From: an uncultured Eubacteriales bacterium
GTDB lineage: Bacteria > Bacillota > Clostridia > Oscillospirales > Oscillospiraceae
Direction of reading: 5' to 3'
Assembly: GCA_900546515.1 (NCBI GenBank)
Contig: URDG01000017.1
Span: 1 to 56,267, forward strand
DNA: 56,267 nucleotides
Shown: one piece after another, positions 26,967-35,342 of the stretch
How the letters are laid out: each line of letters begins with the position of its first letter
Position numbering within the stretch: the stretch's first letter is position 1
Position numbers and translations under genes: made by a program
Notes under the pieces: generated by a model
The model's database searches: none
What the model saw: only the letters and a program-made list of their open reading frames with translations
Told to the model about the DNA's origin: nothing

Positions 26967-27212
26967 ATGCTGACTGAAAAAGAGAAAAAAGCGTGCCGGG
27001 TGCTCATATCCGAATATAAAAAGAAACTCAAAAAGTATGTGTCCCGCAGCACTGCATTGTCTGCCGGCGATGTCGTCAGGGAATATGAGGAGAGATTTTA
27101 CAGGTATATGAATGAGGCGGATATGGGGAGCGGGCGAGGCCGGTTCACTTCATATCTGAACATTTTTTCCGGTTTGGCGGCATATGAGCTGCCGCGGGAA
27201 AAGTCCCGGTGA
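26967..27212 (+). CDS. Small charged hypothetical protein
   Basis: This 81-residue protein has no recognised family. It is highly charged, with a Lys/Glu-rich helical first half (LTEKEKKACRVLISEYKKKLKKY), a central acidic/basic mix and no membrane segment. It has a good ribosome site (GGAGGC), an upstream promoter, and a downstream terminator that overlaps its stop codon. These signals support a real gene despite the lack of similarity. It is convergent with iorB. Confidence 0.6.
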   Translation: MLTEKEKKACRVLISEYKKKLKKYVSRSTALSAGDVVREYEERFYRYMNEADMGSGRGRFTSYLNIFSGLAAYELPREKSR

Positions 27213-27242
27213 TTTTGCATGTGCAAAGTCACCGGGACTTTT
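27199..27242. terminator. Bidirectional terminator between the 81-residue gene and iorB
   Basis: AAAAGTCCCGGTGA and TCACCGGGACTTTT form a 14-bp perfect stem. It contains the TGA stop of the upstream gene and can also end the convergent ior operon. Confidence 0.88.
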
Positions 27243-27275
27243 AATGTGATGATGGGTTATAAACAGCTTTCCTGT

Positions 27276-27848
27276 TCAGACGGCCTCGCGTCCGGCGCGG
27301 TATGCGGCGAGATTGAGCTCCGTGAACTTCTCCGGGACAGTGCCGCATATGATCTCCTCCCAGTCGATGCCGTCAAGCTTCAGCGCTCTGGTCATTGTAC
27401 CGAAGATCACGATGTTCATGCACTTTGAAGTGCCGAGGCTCTCGGCAATGTCCGCGGCTTTGAGCGTCAGACATTTGAAGTTCTTCTCCATCGCCTCAAG
27501 GCAGCCGGTGGGGTACTCTGCAAGTCCGGCCGCAGTTGTGGCGGAGGCCATTTCAAAATCGTTTATGACGGCAATGCCGCCTGGCTTGAGAAATTCCGCA
27601 TAACGCACGGCCTCCATCTTTTCAAAGGCGACGAGAATGTCTGCCGCCCCGCGGCCGATGAACGGAGAATAGACCTTCTCGCCGAAGCGGACCTGACTTG
27701 ACACGCTTCCGCCGCGCTGGCTCATGCCGTGCACCTCTGACATCTTTACGTCGTATCCGGCGCGCATAAGGCCGTTTACAAGCACCTTCGCGGTAAGGAT
27801 CGCACCCTGACCGCCGACGCCCGCAAAAAGAACGCTCTTCGTTTCCAT
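27276..27848 (-). CDS. iorB: Indolepyruvate ferredoxin oxidoreductase, beta subunit
   Basis: This 190-residue gamma-type pyruvate:ferredoxin oxidoreductase domain opens with SVLFAGVGGQGAILTAKVL and continues with GMSQRGGSVSSQVRFG, both hallmarks of IorB. Together with IorA it oxidatively decarboxylates aryl pyruvates from aromatic amino acids to acyl-CoA, reducing ferredoxin. It begins three bases after the iorA stop, so the two are one operon. It ends in a bidirectional terminator. Confidence 0.93.
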   Translation of the reverse strand: METKSVLFAGVGGQGAILTAKVLVNGLMRAGYDVKMSEVHGMSQRGGSVSSQVRFGEKVYSPFIGRGAADILVAFEKMEAVRYAEFLKPGGIAVINDFEMASATTAAGLAEYPTGCLEAMEKNFKCLTLKAADIAESLGTSKCMNIVIFGTMTRALKLDGIDWEEIICGTVPEKFTELNLAAYRAGREAV

Positions 27849-27851
27849 GGC

Positions 27852-29600
27852 TCAATCCTCCTTCCGGCTTATAGCCTTTACAGGACATATCTGCGCACAG
27901 ACTGTGCAGCCCACGCAGAGCTCCGGGTCGATGAAAGACTTTCCGGCCTTTATCATCAGCGCAGGGCAGCCGGCACCGAGGCATTTCCGGCAGCCGATGC
28001 ACTTGCCGCTGTCAACGATGCAAAGCCCTTTATCGTGCTTCTCGCGCTTGATGAGCAGGCACGGGCGGCGGGCGATGACTGCGGCGCGCTTTTCGCTCGC
28101 CGCGGCGTCGCCGAGAGCCTTTGACATGGCGGCCAGATCGTTCGGGTCGACGATGAAGATGCGCTCAAAGCCGACGCCGCGCAGCACATCTTCAATCTTT
28201 ATCGCCGCGGCGACGTCGCCCATTAGGCTGAAGCCCGTGCCGGGGTTATCCTGATGACCGGTCATGCCGGTGGTGTGATTATCAAGCACGACGGGTATCA
28301 TATCGACGTTGTTGTATATCATCTCGATCGCGCCGGTGATGCCGCTGTGGAAGAAGGTGGAGTCGCCGACGACGCCGAACACGGTCTTTTTCTGGCCGCT
28401 CATGGCGAAGGCGCGCGCCATGCCCGCACCCACAGTGAAGCCGCCGCCCATGCAGACGCAGGTGTCGGAGGCGTTGAGGGGCGGCGCGGCGCCGAGGGTA
28501 TAGCAGCCGATGTCGCCGGTTATGACGGCGTCCTTTATCTTCGAGACGCAGTAGAAGAAGCCTCTGTGCGGACAGCCGGGACAGAGAGCGGGAGGACGGG
28601 ACACCGGAGTGACGCCGGGGGACTTTGTTTCAGGCTTTGAGCCGAATATCTCCTCGCGCAGTATTTCGGGATCAAGCTCATACATCGGGCTTACGACGGC
28701 CTTGCCGATGCAGTCGATCCCGGCAGCTTTGATCTGCTCTTCCATGAAGCCGTCAAGCTCTTCAATCACATAGAGCGTTTCAACGTTTGCCGCAAAGCTG
28801 CGGATGAGTTCGAGCGGCAGCGGATATGTAAGGCCGAGCTTGAGAAATGAGGTATCCTCAGGGAAGACCTCCTTCGCGTGGAGATAGGCAATGGAAGCGC
28901 TTATGACGCCGATCCTGCCGCCGCGCAGCTCCATTGTATTTATCGGACAGCGGTTGGAATAGTCCTCAAGCCGCTTCATATTTGCTTCGAGCTTTGCGCG
29001 GTTGCGGTATGCGCCGGCAGGCGTGCAAACAAATTTCTGCGCGTTGCGCTTATACGGCGCGATCTCGTGCCCGCGGCGCTCGCCTGTTTCAACAAGGCTT
29101 TTGGAATGCGACACGCGTGTGGTAGTGCGGAAAAGCACGGGCATGTCGAATTCCTCGGATATGTCATAGGCAATGGCCATGAAGTCCTTGCACTCCTGAG
29201 AGTCGGACGGCTCTATGAGGGGCAGCTTTGCATGCTTTGCATACCAGCGGTTGTCCTGCTCGTTCTGGGATGAGTGCATGCTGGGGTCGTCCGCCGTGAC
29301 GATGACAAAGCCGCCGTTCACACCGAGATAGGCCGCAGTGAACATAGGGTCTGCCGCAACGTTGAGCCCTACATGCTTCATCGCGCACAGAGTCCTCGCA
29401 CCGGCGATACTGGCGCCGTAAGCGACTTCGACCGCAACCTTTTCGTTGGGTGCCCACTCGCAGTAGACGGAATCCCTGTATTTAGGCAGGTTTTCAAAGA
29501 TCTCCGTGCTCGGCGTGCCCGGGTAAGCGGAACAGATGTTCACGCCCGCTTCATATGCGCCCCGGGCAATGGCCTCATTGCCCGACATAAGATATTTCAT
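27852..29600 (-). CDS. iorA: Indolepyruvate ferredoxin oxidoreductase, alpha subunit
   Basis: The ATG at 29600 gives a 582-residue protein, normal for IorA, and is preceded by GGAG; an open extension of 58 residues upstream looks non-coding. The order is an N-terminal pyrimidine-binding domain (NEAIARGAYEAG, SAYPGTPSTEI), a thiamine-diphosphate domain (GDIGCYTLGAAPPL, GVVGDSTFFHSG), and two C-terminal 4Fe-4S motifs (CIGCRKCLGAGCP and CVGCTVCAQICP). It is used in amino-acid fermentation by anaerobes. Confidence 0.95.
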   Translation of the reverse strand: MKYLMSGNEAIARGAYEAGVNICSAYPGTPSTEIFENLPKYRDSVYCEWAPNEKVAVEVAYGASIAGARTLCAMKHVGLNVAADPMFTAAYLGVNGGFVIVTADDPSMHSSQNEQDNRWYAKHAKLPLIEPSDSQECKDFMAIAYDISEEFDMPVLFRTTTRVSHSKSLVETGERRGHEIAPYKRNAQKFVCTPAGAYRNRAKLEANMKRLEDYSNRCPINTMELRGGRIGVISASIAYLHAKEVFPEDTSFLKLGLTYPLPLELIRSFAANVETLYVIEELDGFMEEQIKAAGIDCIGKAVVSPMYELDPEILREEIFGSKPETKSPGVTPVSRPPALCPGCPHRGFFYCVSKIKDAVITGDIGCYTLGAAPPLNASDTCVCMGGGFTVGAGMARAFAMSGQKKTVFGVVGDSTFFHSGITGAIEMIYNNVDMIPVVLDNHTTGMTGHQDNPGTGFSLMGDVAAAIKIEDVLRGVGFERIFIVDPNDLAAMSKALGDAAASEKRAAVIARRPCLLIKREKHDKGLCIVDSGKCIGCRKCLGAGCPALMIKAGKSFIDPELCVGCTVCAQICPVKAISRKED

Positions 29601-29680
29601 TTTCCACGCTCCTTCGCGGTCAGTTTCTGCGGGTTTTATACAACATACTATATAACGAAACGGCTCAAAAAGCAAGCAAA

Positions 29681-29708
29681 GCGCGGAGCAGCAGATGCTG
29701 CTCCGCGC
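29681..29708 (-). terminator. glyS-nadE operon terminator
   Basis: GCGCGGAGCAGCA and TGCTGCTCCGCGC form a 13-bp perfect repeat around two bases. In the minus direction it is followed by TTTGCTTGCTTTTT, a rho-independent terminator just after nadE. Confidence 0.85.
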
Positions 29709-29733
29709 TTCAGGTACAGGATATAACGCTTTA

Positions 29734-31635
29734 TCAGCCCATGATCTCCTTTTCGAGACGCTCAACGTCCGCAAGGAAGAGAGCGGCCTCGGCGTCTGAC
29801 GGGATGAGGAAGCCGACGCGCGGAGAGACCGTAAAGGCTTCGACCGCGGGGCCGTCCATCAGGCATGAGCGCTTGAACTGCTGGCTGAAATAACGGCGGC
29901 AATAGCTCTTGAGCCAACGGATGAGCTCGGCGTCGGTGAACTGTTCGCCGTAGGCCTGCTTTGCAAGGCGGAAGGTCTTGGACGGGGTGAAGCCGCAGAT
30001 CATGATCTTGTGGGTGAAGAAGTCCTGCAGAGAGTAGGAGCCGACGGAGTCCTCGCTCTTCTGCTCGATTTGGTCGTCATGGATGGGCAGCAGCTCCGGT
30101 GTTACCGGGCAGTCGAGCACATCCCACAGCGCATCCGTGAGCACCTTGTTGCTGTTGGTCTGCGCGATATAGCGGACGTTTGCGCGCACCTGAGTCTTTG
30201 TCAGGCCGAGGTTCACGTCATAGTTGCTTGTATGGTCTCCGTTGAAGGTGCACCAGCCGTCCACGAACTCGCTGAGATCCTCGGTGCCGACGTCAAGGCC
30301 GTTGACCTTGTTTGCAATGTCAAGCAGGACCTGAGTGCGCTCACGCGCCTGTGCGTTCTCGAACGCTATGGAATAGTCGTCGTGCGCGTGCCCTATATCG
30401 TCAAAGTGCTGGTACACGGACTTGCCGATGTCGATCACGCGGACCTCTGCGCCGACCTGCTCGGCCACGATGACGGCGTTGGACTTTGTGCGCGAGGAGG
30501 TGCCGAAGCAGGGCATCGTGCATGCCACAACGTTAGTGGAGGGCAGCCCCATGCGCTTGACGGCCATCGCGCTGACCATGACGGCAAGCGTGGAGTCAAC
30601 GCCGCCGGAGATGCCGACGACGCAGTGGTCAAGATGCGCGTATTCCATGCGCTTTACAAGGCCGGACACCTGAATGTCCAGTACGCGCTCGCAGTATTCC
30701 GGCACGTCCTCCGGACGGCATGGCAGATGAGGATGCATCGAGTATGCGCGCGTGAGCTCGGTTTTCTCGAGCTTGCCGCCCCAGAATGCCTCGCACATAT
30801 CATCGTCCGGCTCGTCGAAGCCGCCGGCCTTGCGTCGCAGATTCATAAGATAGTCGACGTCAATCTCGGAGACTGCCATACTGCCGGACTTTTCGTCCTG
30901 CGCTAGAACTTCGCCGTTCTCCGCGACAAGGCACAGCCCGGAGTATACATTGTCGGTGCTGCTCTCACCCTTGCCGGGGGCGGCAAGTACAAGGCCGCAG
31001 GCGAGATGCTTTGACTGATAGCGTATGCCGAGAAGCGCGTCCGCCGTGGAGGAGACGGTCGCCGGGAATGAGGCCATCTGCGCGACTATGGTCGCGCCCT
31101 CTATGGCATAGTACTCGGCGGGGGAGCCGATGGAATTTATATCGTCGCCCAGCTCAACGGCCACAGACAGGCCGGGCAGACTCTCATGTGTGAACAGCGT
31201 GTTGGGGCAGAGATCTGTCTCAAGGCTGCCTACGCGCACGGTCTCGCCTTCGCCGGTGTAGCCGGTGAAGCGGCTGCCGCTGACGCTCTCTCTGGGAACA
31301 AGGCCGAGAAGCTCACCGGAATATATCACAGCGGCACAGCTGAGAAGTCTGCTGCCGTAGGCATAAGGCAGGCCGACGAACATCAGCATGTCAACGCCCT
31401 CAGATGCGGATACGACTTTTTCAAGCGCCCTTGCTGCGCCCTCGAGCATTACCTTGTGACCAATGAGATCATAGCAGGAAGCGCCGGTGAGCGTGAGCTC
31501 GGGGAACACAAGGATCTTGACGCCCTTCTCCTGTGCTGCCTTCATGCACTCTATGACCTTCTGCGCATTATACTCCGCGTCGGCTACCTTGATAACGGGC
31601 GAGGCCGCCGCAGCTTTTATGAATCCGTCTTTCAT
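29734..31635 (-). CDS. nadE: NAD+ synthetase with degenerate glutaminase domain
   Basis: This 633-residue two-domain protein has an N-terminal nitrilase-fold amidase (1-270) and a C-terminal NAD synthetase with the PP-loop GISGGVDSTLAV (341-352). The length matches glutamine-dependent NadE. However, the glutaminase triad is broken: Glu46 remains (FPEL), the Lys of the VPK motif is Arg115 (VPRES), and the Cys of the VEICED motif is Gly163 (VELGDD). I infer that it cannot hydrolyse glutamine and uses free ammonia. It lies 32 bases after glyS and shares its transcript. Confidence 0.9.
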   Translation of the reverse strand: MKDGFIKAAAASPVIKVADAEYNAQKVIECMKAAQEKGVKILVFPELTLTGASCYDLIGHKVMLEGAARALEKVVSASEGVDMLMFVGLPYAYGSRLLSCAAVIYSGELLGLVPRESVSGSRFTGYTGEGETVRVGSLETDLCPNTLFTHESLPGLSVAVELGDDINSIGSPAEYYAIEGATIVAQMASFPATVSSTADALLGIRYQSKHLACGLVLAAPGKGESSTDNVYSGLCLVAENGEVLAQDEKSGSMAVSEIDVDYLMNLRRKAGGFDEPDDDMCEAFWGGKLEKTELTRAYSMHPHLPCRPEDVPEYCERVLDIQVSGLVKRMEYAHLDHCVVGISGGVDSTLAVMVSAMAVKRMGLPSTNVVACTMPCFGTSSRTKSNAVIVAEQVGAEVRVIDIGKSVYQHFDDIGHAHDDYSIAFENAQARERTQVLLDIANKVNGLDVGTEDLSEFVDGWCTFNGDHTSNYDVNLGLTKTQVRANVRYIAQTNSNKVLTDALWDVLDCPVTPELLPIHDDQIEQKSEDSVGSYSLQDFFTHKIMICGFTPSKTFRLAKQAYGEQFTDAELIRWLKSYCRRYFSQQFKRSCLMDGPAVEAFTVSPRVGFLIPSDAEAALFLADVERLEKEIMG

Positions 31636-31667
31636 TTTATATATCAGCCTCTGTTTCTATTCTATAA

Positions 31668-33104
31668 TCAAAACTTGATGCGCTCGGAGATATAGTCTTT
31701 GACCTCGGAGATGGGGATGCGGACCTGAGTCATGCTGTCGCGCTCGCGGACAGTGACGCAGTGGTCGGCCTCATCGGTCTCGGTGCCGACTGTATTGAAG
31801 TCAAAGGTGATGCAGAACGGGGTGCCGATCTCATCCTCGCGGCGGTAGCGCTTGCCGATCGAGCCGGTCTCGTCGTAGTCGCACATGAAGTCCTTGCTCA
31901 GCTCCTGATAGAGCTCAAGCGCGGGACCGGTGAGTATCTCTTTCTTGCTCAACGGCAGGATCGCGCACTTGTAGGGCGCAAGAGCCGGATGCAGATGCAG
32001 CACGGTGCGCACGTCGTTGTTGCCCTTCTTGTCCTGTCCGACGATCTCTTCGTCGTAAGCGTCGCACAGCACGCTCAGTACGGTGCGCTCGACGCCGAGG
32101 GACGGCTCGATGACATAGGGGATGTAGTGCTCGTTCTTGTCCTGATCGTAGTAGGTCAGATCCTGACCGGAGACAGTCTGGTGCTGGGTGAGGTCATAGT
32201 CCGTGCGGTCGGCAACGCCCCACAGCTCGCCCCAGCCGAACGGAAACAGAAATTCAAAGTCGGTCGTGGCCTTGGAGTAGAAGCAAAGCTCCTCGGGGTC
32301 ATGGTCGCGCAGGCGGAGGTTCTCATCCTTCAGGCCGATGGACAGCAGGAAGTTGTGGCAGAACGTGCGCCAGTAGTCGAACCATTCAAGGTCAGTGCCG
32401 GGCTCGCAGAAGAACTCAAGCTCCATCTGCTCGAACTCACGCACGCGGAAGATGAAGTTGCCCGGCGTGATCTCGTTGCGGAAGGACTTGCCGATCTGAC
32501 CGATGCCGAAAGGCAGCTTGCGGCGCGTGGTGCGCTGGACGTTGACAAAGTTTGTGAAAATGCCCTGCGCAGTCTCGGGACGGAGATAAACGGTGCTTTT
32601 CGCGTCCTCGGTCACGCCCTGGAAGGTTTTGAACATGAGGTTGAACTGGCGTATATCGGTGAAATTATGCTTGCCGCAGGTGGGGCAGGGGATGTTGTGT
32701 TCCTCAACAAAGTCCTTCATCTCGCTCTGGGAGAAGGCGTCGATGGGCTTGGGAAGCTCAAAGCTCTCCGTGTTTGCCCAATCCTCAATAAGCTTGTCTG
32801 CGCGGAAGCGCTCGTGGCACTCGCGGCAGTCCATGAGGGGATCTGAGAAGCCGCTCAGATGTCCGGAAGCGACCCAGGTCTGCGGATTCATGAGGATCGC
32901 AGCGTCAAGGCCGACATTGTAGCGGTTTTCCTGCACGAATTTCTTCCACCATGCGCGCTTGACGTTGTTTTTCAGCTCAACGCCGAGCGGGCCGTAGTCC
33001 CAGGTGTTTGCAAGGCCGCCGTAGATCTCGCTGCCGGCGAAGATGAAGCCGCGGTTCTTGCACAGCGCCACGATCTTGTCCATTGTTTTTTCTGTGTTTT
33101 TCAT
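31668..33104 (-). CDS. glyS: Glycyl-tRNA synthetase (alpha2 type)
   Basis: This protein of about 478 residues is the homodimeric class II form (sometimes glyQS). It starts MKNTEKTMDKIVALCKNRGF, with AAAGGATG upstream; the open extension to 33224 is non-coding. It shows GSEIYGGLANTWDYGPLGVELK, the motif 2 region KSFRNEITPGNFIFRVREFEQMELEFF and motif 3 PSLGVERTVL. No T-box leader was found. The promoter is at 33169-33197. nadE follows in the same direction. Confidence 0.95.
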   Translation of the reverse strand: MKNTEKTMDKIVALCKNRGFIFAGSEIYGGLANTWDYGPLGVELKNNVKRAWWKKFVQENRYNVGLDAAILMNPQTWVASGHLSGFSDPLMDCRECHERFRADKLIEDWANTESFELPKPIDAFSQSEMKDFVEEHNIPCPTCGKHNFTDIRQFNLMFKTFQGVTEDAKSTVYLRPETAQGIFTNFVNVQRTTRRKLPFGIGQIGKSFRNEITPGNFIFRVREFEQMELEFFCEPGTDLEWFDYWRTFCHNFLLSIGLKDENLRLRDHDPEELCFYSKATTDFEFLFPFGWGELWGVADRTDYDLTQHQTVSGQDLTYYDQDKNEHYIPYVIEPSLGVERTVLSVLCDAYDEEIVGQDKKGNNDVRTVLHLHPALAPYKCAILPLSKKEILTGPALELYQELSKDFMCDYDETGSIGKRYRREDEIGTPFCITFDFNTVGTETDEADHCVTVRERDSMTQVRIPISEVKDYISERIKF

Positions 33105-33168
33105 AATACATCCTTTCCCGCGGCTGGCTGCCGCAGAGATAAATTTCGTTGTTTTCCAACAACACATC

Positions 33169-33197
33169 AGTATAACAGGCTTAACCTTATATATCAA
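33169..33197 (-). promoter_or_regulatory. glyS promoter
   Basis: The minus strand reads TTGATA, 17 bases, TATACT, about 65 bases upstream of the glyS start codon. Confidence 0.65.
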
Positions 33198-33333
33198 TGA
33201 TTGTTGCCGATTTAACAGGCACAATACCCGCCGCAGATACGGCTTTTGTCGATTGACTATAGCTTTTTTCGCCGCATACTGTTATAATATCAGGAAATAT
33301 CGAAATTTATCGGGAAACGGATGGGAAAACAGA

Positions 33334-34386
33334 ATGGCACAGCAGTCAGCAGTCATAGGAATAATCACGCCGAAGAGGGAGAAGAACTATTCACTCAGTC
33401 TGATGCGGTTTCTTGCAATGCTCTCGCTCACGACCTGCCACATGTTCCAGCAGGCGGGGCACGAGATCACAGCGAACCTGCTCTCCACCAGCGTGCAGCT
33501 CTTCCTCCTGATGAGCGGCTATCTCTATGCGCATAAGGAATTCACGGAGCCGGGCTCGCGCGTGAGCTTTGTGCTGAAAAACTTTGTGAAGATACTTCTG
33601 GACTACTATCTGTGTGTTTTCCTGCTCATTATCCCGGTGTACTACTTCGTCGCGCCGTGGAATCTCAGCGGCAGCAACATATACAGGATGCTCATAGGCC
33701 GCAGCGGATGGCAGGGCGTGCATCACCTGTGGTATATCTGCCATTGCCTGCTGTGCTATATGATGACCCCGGCGCTCTACGACCTGAAGAAGTATTTCAA
33801 GGAGAAGAATTTCACCCTGCCCGGCGTTATACTGCTCATTGCGGCGATGGAGATTCTGCTGAAATCCTATGAGTCGTACTTCATGCCGTATTGGCTCAGT
33901 CTCTATGTCATAGGCTACTTTGTTGCGGACATCGGGGACGAGGCAAAGCTCAAAAGGCTCTGGATCATCTCCTGCGTGCTTGGCGCTGGGCTGACCGCGC
34001 TTACATACTGGTATAAGTTCTATTATTATGACAGCATCGGCGGCGCCGTATCTACTTTTGTATATTATCTTTTCGTGTTTCTTTTTGAGTACGGCGTGGT
34101 CCTGCTGGGACTTGCGGTGTTCCTCAGCTTTATTATCCTCACAAGATCCGTAAGGTGGCCGCAGTGGATGCGGAAGCTTTTCGACAAAACGGATGTCCTG
34201 TCATACGATGTGTATCTTGTGCACATGATATTCGTCGAGGGCTGCCTGTCCATCATCGGGAAGACCGGTAGCGCCGCGCTCGAGGCGGCCGTCACGATCT
34301 GCGAGATATTTGTTGCCGCAGTTATACTCCACTGGATAAGCGCGAAGATAAAGCCGCTGGTGGACAGGCTTACCGCAAAGCTGTAA
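33334..34386 (+). CDS. Membrane acyltransferase, acyltransferase-3 family
   Basis: This protein of about 351 residues has roughly ten membrane helices and resembles OafA/acyltransferase-3 enzymes, which O-acylate envelope sugars. The early segment LSLMRFLAMLSLTTCHMFQQAGHE and the following LFLLMSGYLYAHKEF match the family opening (R...H near the first helices, SG-hydrophobic). The ATG at 33334 is the likely start although its ribosome site is weak; the frame is open further upstream through non-coding sequence. It is monocistronic, followed by a terminator, and divergent from glyS. Its substrate is unknown. Confidence 0.78.
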   Translation: MAQQSAVIGIITPKREKNYSLSLMRFLAMLSLTTCHMFQQAGHEITANLLSTSVQLFLLMSGYLYAHKEFTEPGSRVSFVLKNFVKILLDYYLCVFLLIIPVYYFVAPWNLSGSNIYRMLIGRSGWQGVHHLWYICHCLLCYMMTPALYDLKKYFKEKNFTLPGVILLIAAMEILLKSYESYFMPYWLSLYVIGYFVADIGDEAKLKRLWIISCVLGAGLTALTYWYKFYYYDSIGGAVSTFVYYLFVFLFEYGVVLLGLAVFLSFIILTRSVRWPQWMRKLFDKTDVLSYDVYLVHMIFVEGCLSIIGKTGSAALEAAVTICEIFVAAVILHWISAKIKPLVDRLTAKL

Positions 34387-34403
34387 TACGATATGAAAAA
34401 TTC

Positions 34404-34435
34404 AAAAAAAGAGTGCCGCGGCGGGCACTCTTTTT
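34404..34435 (+). terminator. Acyltransferase terminator
   Basis: AAAAAAAGAGTGCC, GCGGCG, GGCACTCTTTTT: a stem with A- and T-runs, usable by both convergent genes. Confidence 0.87.
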
Positions 34436-34487
34436 GCGGTATGCGGTATTGAATTTGCTCTGTCCCGGCTTTCGGCGAGGATACGCG

Positions 34488-35126
34488 CTACTTCGCGGAT
34501 GCAGCATCCGGAACCGCATAACAAATCGGGGGCTCCGACTCCTCGGGAGGGAAAGGAACTTGCGTCGGTTCGGGAAGGGGAGGTTCCGTCGGTTCGGGGG
34601 GAGGAAGCTCTTGCGTCGGTTTCGGAGCGTAGACAAAGCCGGCAACCTCAACGACCAGTCGGTCTGCCCCGCCGCTCGCAAGAGTGAATTCATCCCCGAC
34701 GCTCACACTGATGGCTGCGCTCTGCGCCTTCAGCTCCGCGAGCTTTTCCTGAATACCGGAGATCTCATCCTCTGTTTTGCCGTCCTCTTTGACAAAGATG
34801 AGGCCGCGCTCAATGTACAGTCCGTCATAATCCAGCCCAAGCTCTTCTGCCACATCGGTGTTTTCCTGCAAGAGCTTCACGGCCAGAAGGTCTACGACGC
34901 GGATATACACCTTTCCGTTCTCAATGCGCGTCTTAAAAGTCACGCCGCCGATCGTGAGGCCGTCGTCGGTCAGATCGTGCGCGGGCACAGCGGCTGCATC
35001 CGGCATACCGAAGCCGTAGCCCACCTTCTCATGCGGCAGATCGTCCGCACTGGCGTACACGCCAAGCGGCAGCACTACAGCCAGCATGACGGCGAGTGTA
35101 AGGATCAGTCTGAATGTTTTGTTCAT
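34488..35126 (-). CDS. Secreted hypothetical protein with Pro/Glu-rich tail
   Basis: This 212-residue protein is not a family I recognise. It has a clear signal peptide (about 1-26, cleavage near YASA-DD), a globular middle (about 45-165) containing GKVYIRVVDLLAVKLL that vaguely recalls copper-amine-oxidase-like N-terminal stalk repeats, and a low-complexity tail of Pro, Glu and Thr (about 170-205). It has a good ribosome site (AGGAGGAATGAC), its own promoter, and a convergent terminator shared with the acyltransferase. It is divergent from a polysaccharide deacetylase, so an envelope role is plausible. Confidence 0.65.
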   Translation of the reverse strand: MNKTFRLILTLAVMLAVVLPLGVYASADDLPHEKVGYGFGMPDAAAVPAHDLTDDGLTIGGVTFKTRIENGKVYIRVVDLLAVKLLQENTDVAEELGLDYDGLYIERGLIFVKEDGKTEDEISGIQEKLAELKAQSAAISVSVGDEFTLASGGADRLVVEVAGFVYAPKPTQELPPPEPTEPPLPEPTQVPFPPEESEPPICYAVPDAASAK

Positions 35127-35221
35127 GTCATTCCTCCTGGTTCAAAATTTTCTGTTTTACCTGACTTCGGCCGGTAGATGTCACGTTTGTTTACCGGCTG
35201 AGTGGTATATATACCAATTAC

Positions 35222-35250
35222 AGTATACATGCAAATCGGGACAAAGTCAA
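35222..35250 (-). promoter_or_regulatory. Promoter of the secreted Pro-rich protein gene
   Basis: The minus strand reads TTGACT, 17 bases, TATACT, about 95 bases upstream of the start codon, inside the divergent intergenic region. Confidence 0.65.
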
Positions 35251-35272
35251 CATGCGGTGTGAATTTTTTTGC

Positions 35273-35301
35273 GCATATTTGCGGAAACAAAACCGATACT
35301 A
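35273..35301 (+). promoter_or_regulatory. Possible forespore-type promoter for the deacetylase
   Basis: GCATA, 17 bases, GATACTA. This resembles the sigmaF/sigmaG consensus with one -10 mismatch. It is about 40 bases upstream of the deacetylase ATG. It is weak evidence by itself. Confidence 0.3.
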
Positions 35302-35342
35302 ACAGCGTCTATACAATTATAACGCAGGAGGCGCAGAGATAG

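Noticed and set aside
33105..33300. T-box riboswitch upstream of glyS
   Set aside because: The leader is short (about 60 bases after the -10) and has no GGGTGGNACCGCG-type antiterminator sequence or terminator.
33043..33333. N-terminal extension of the acyltransferase by 97 residues
   Set aside because: The extension overlaps the glyS start on the opposite strand and reads as non-coding. The family opening begins shortly after the ATG at 33334.
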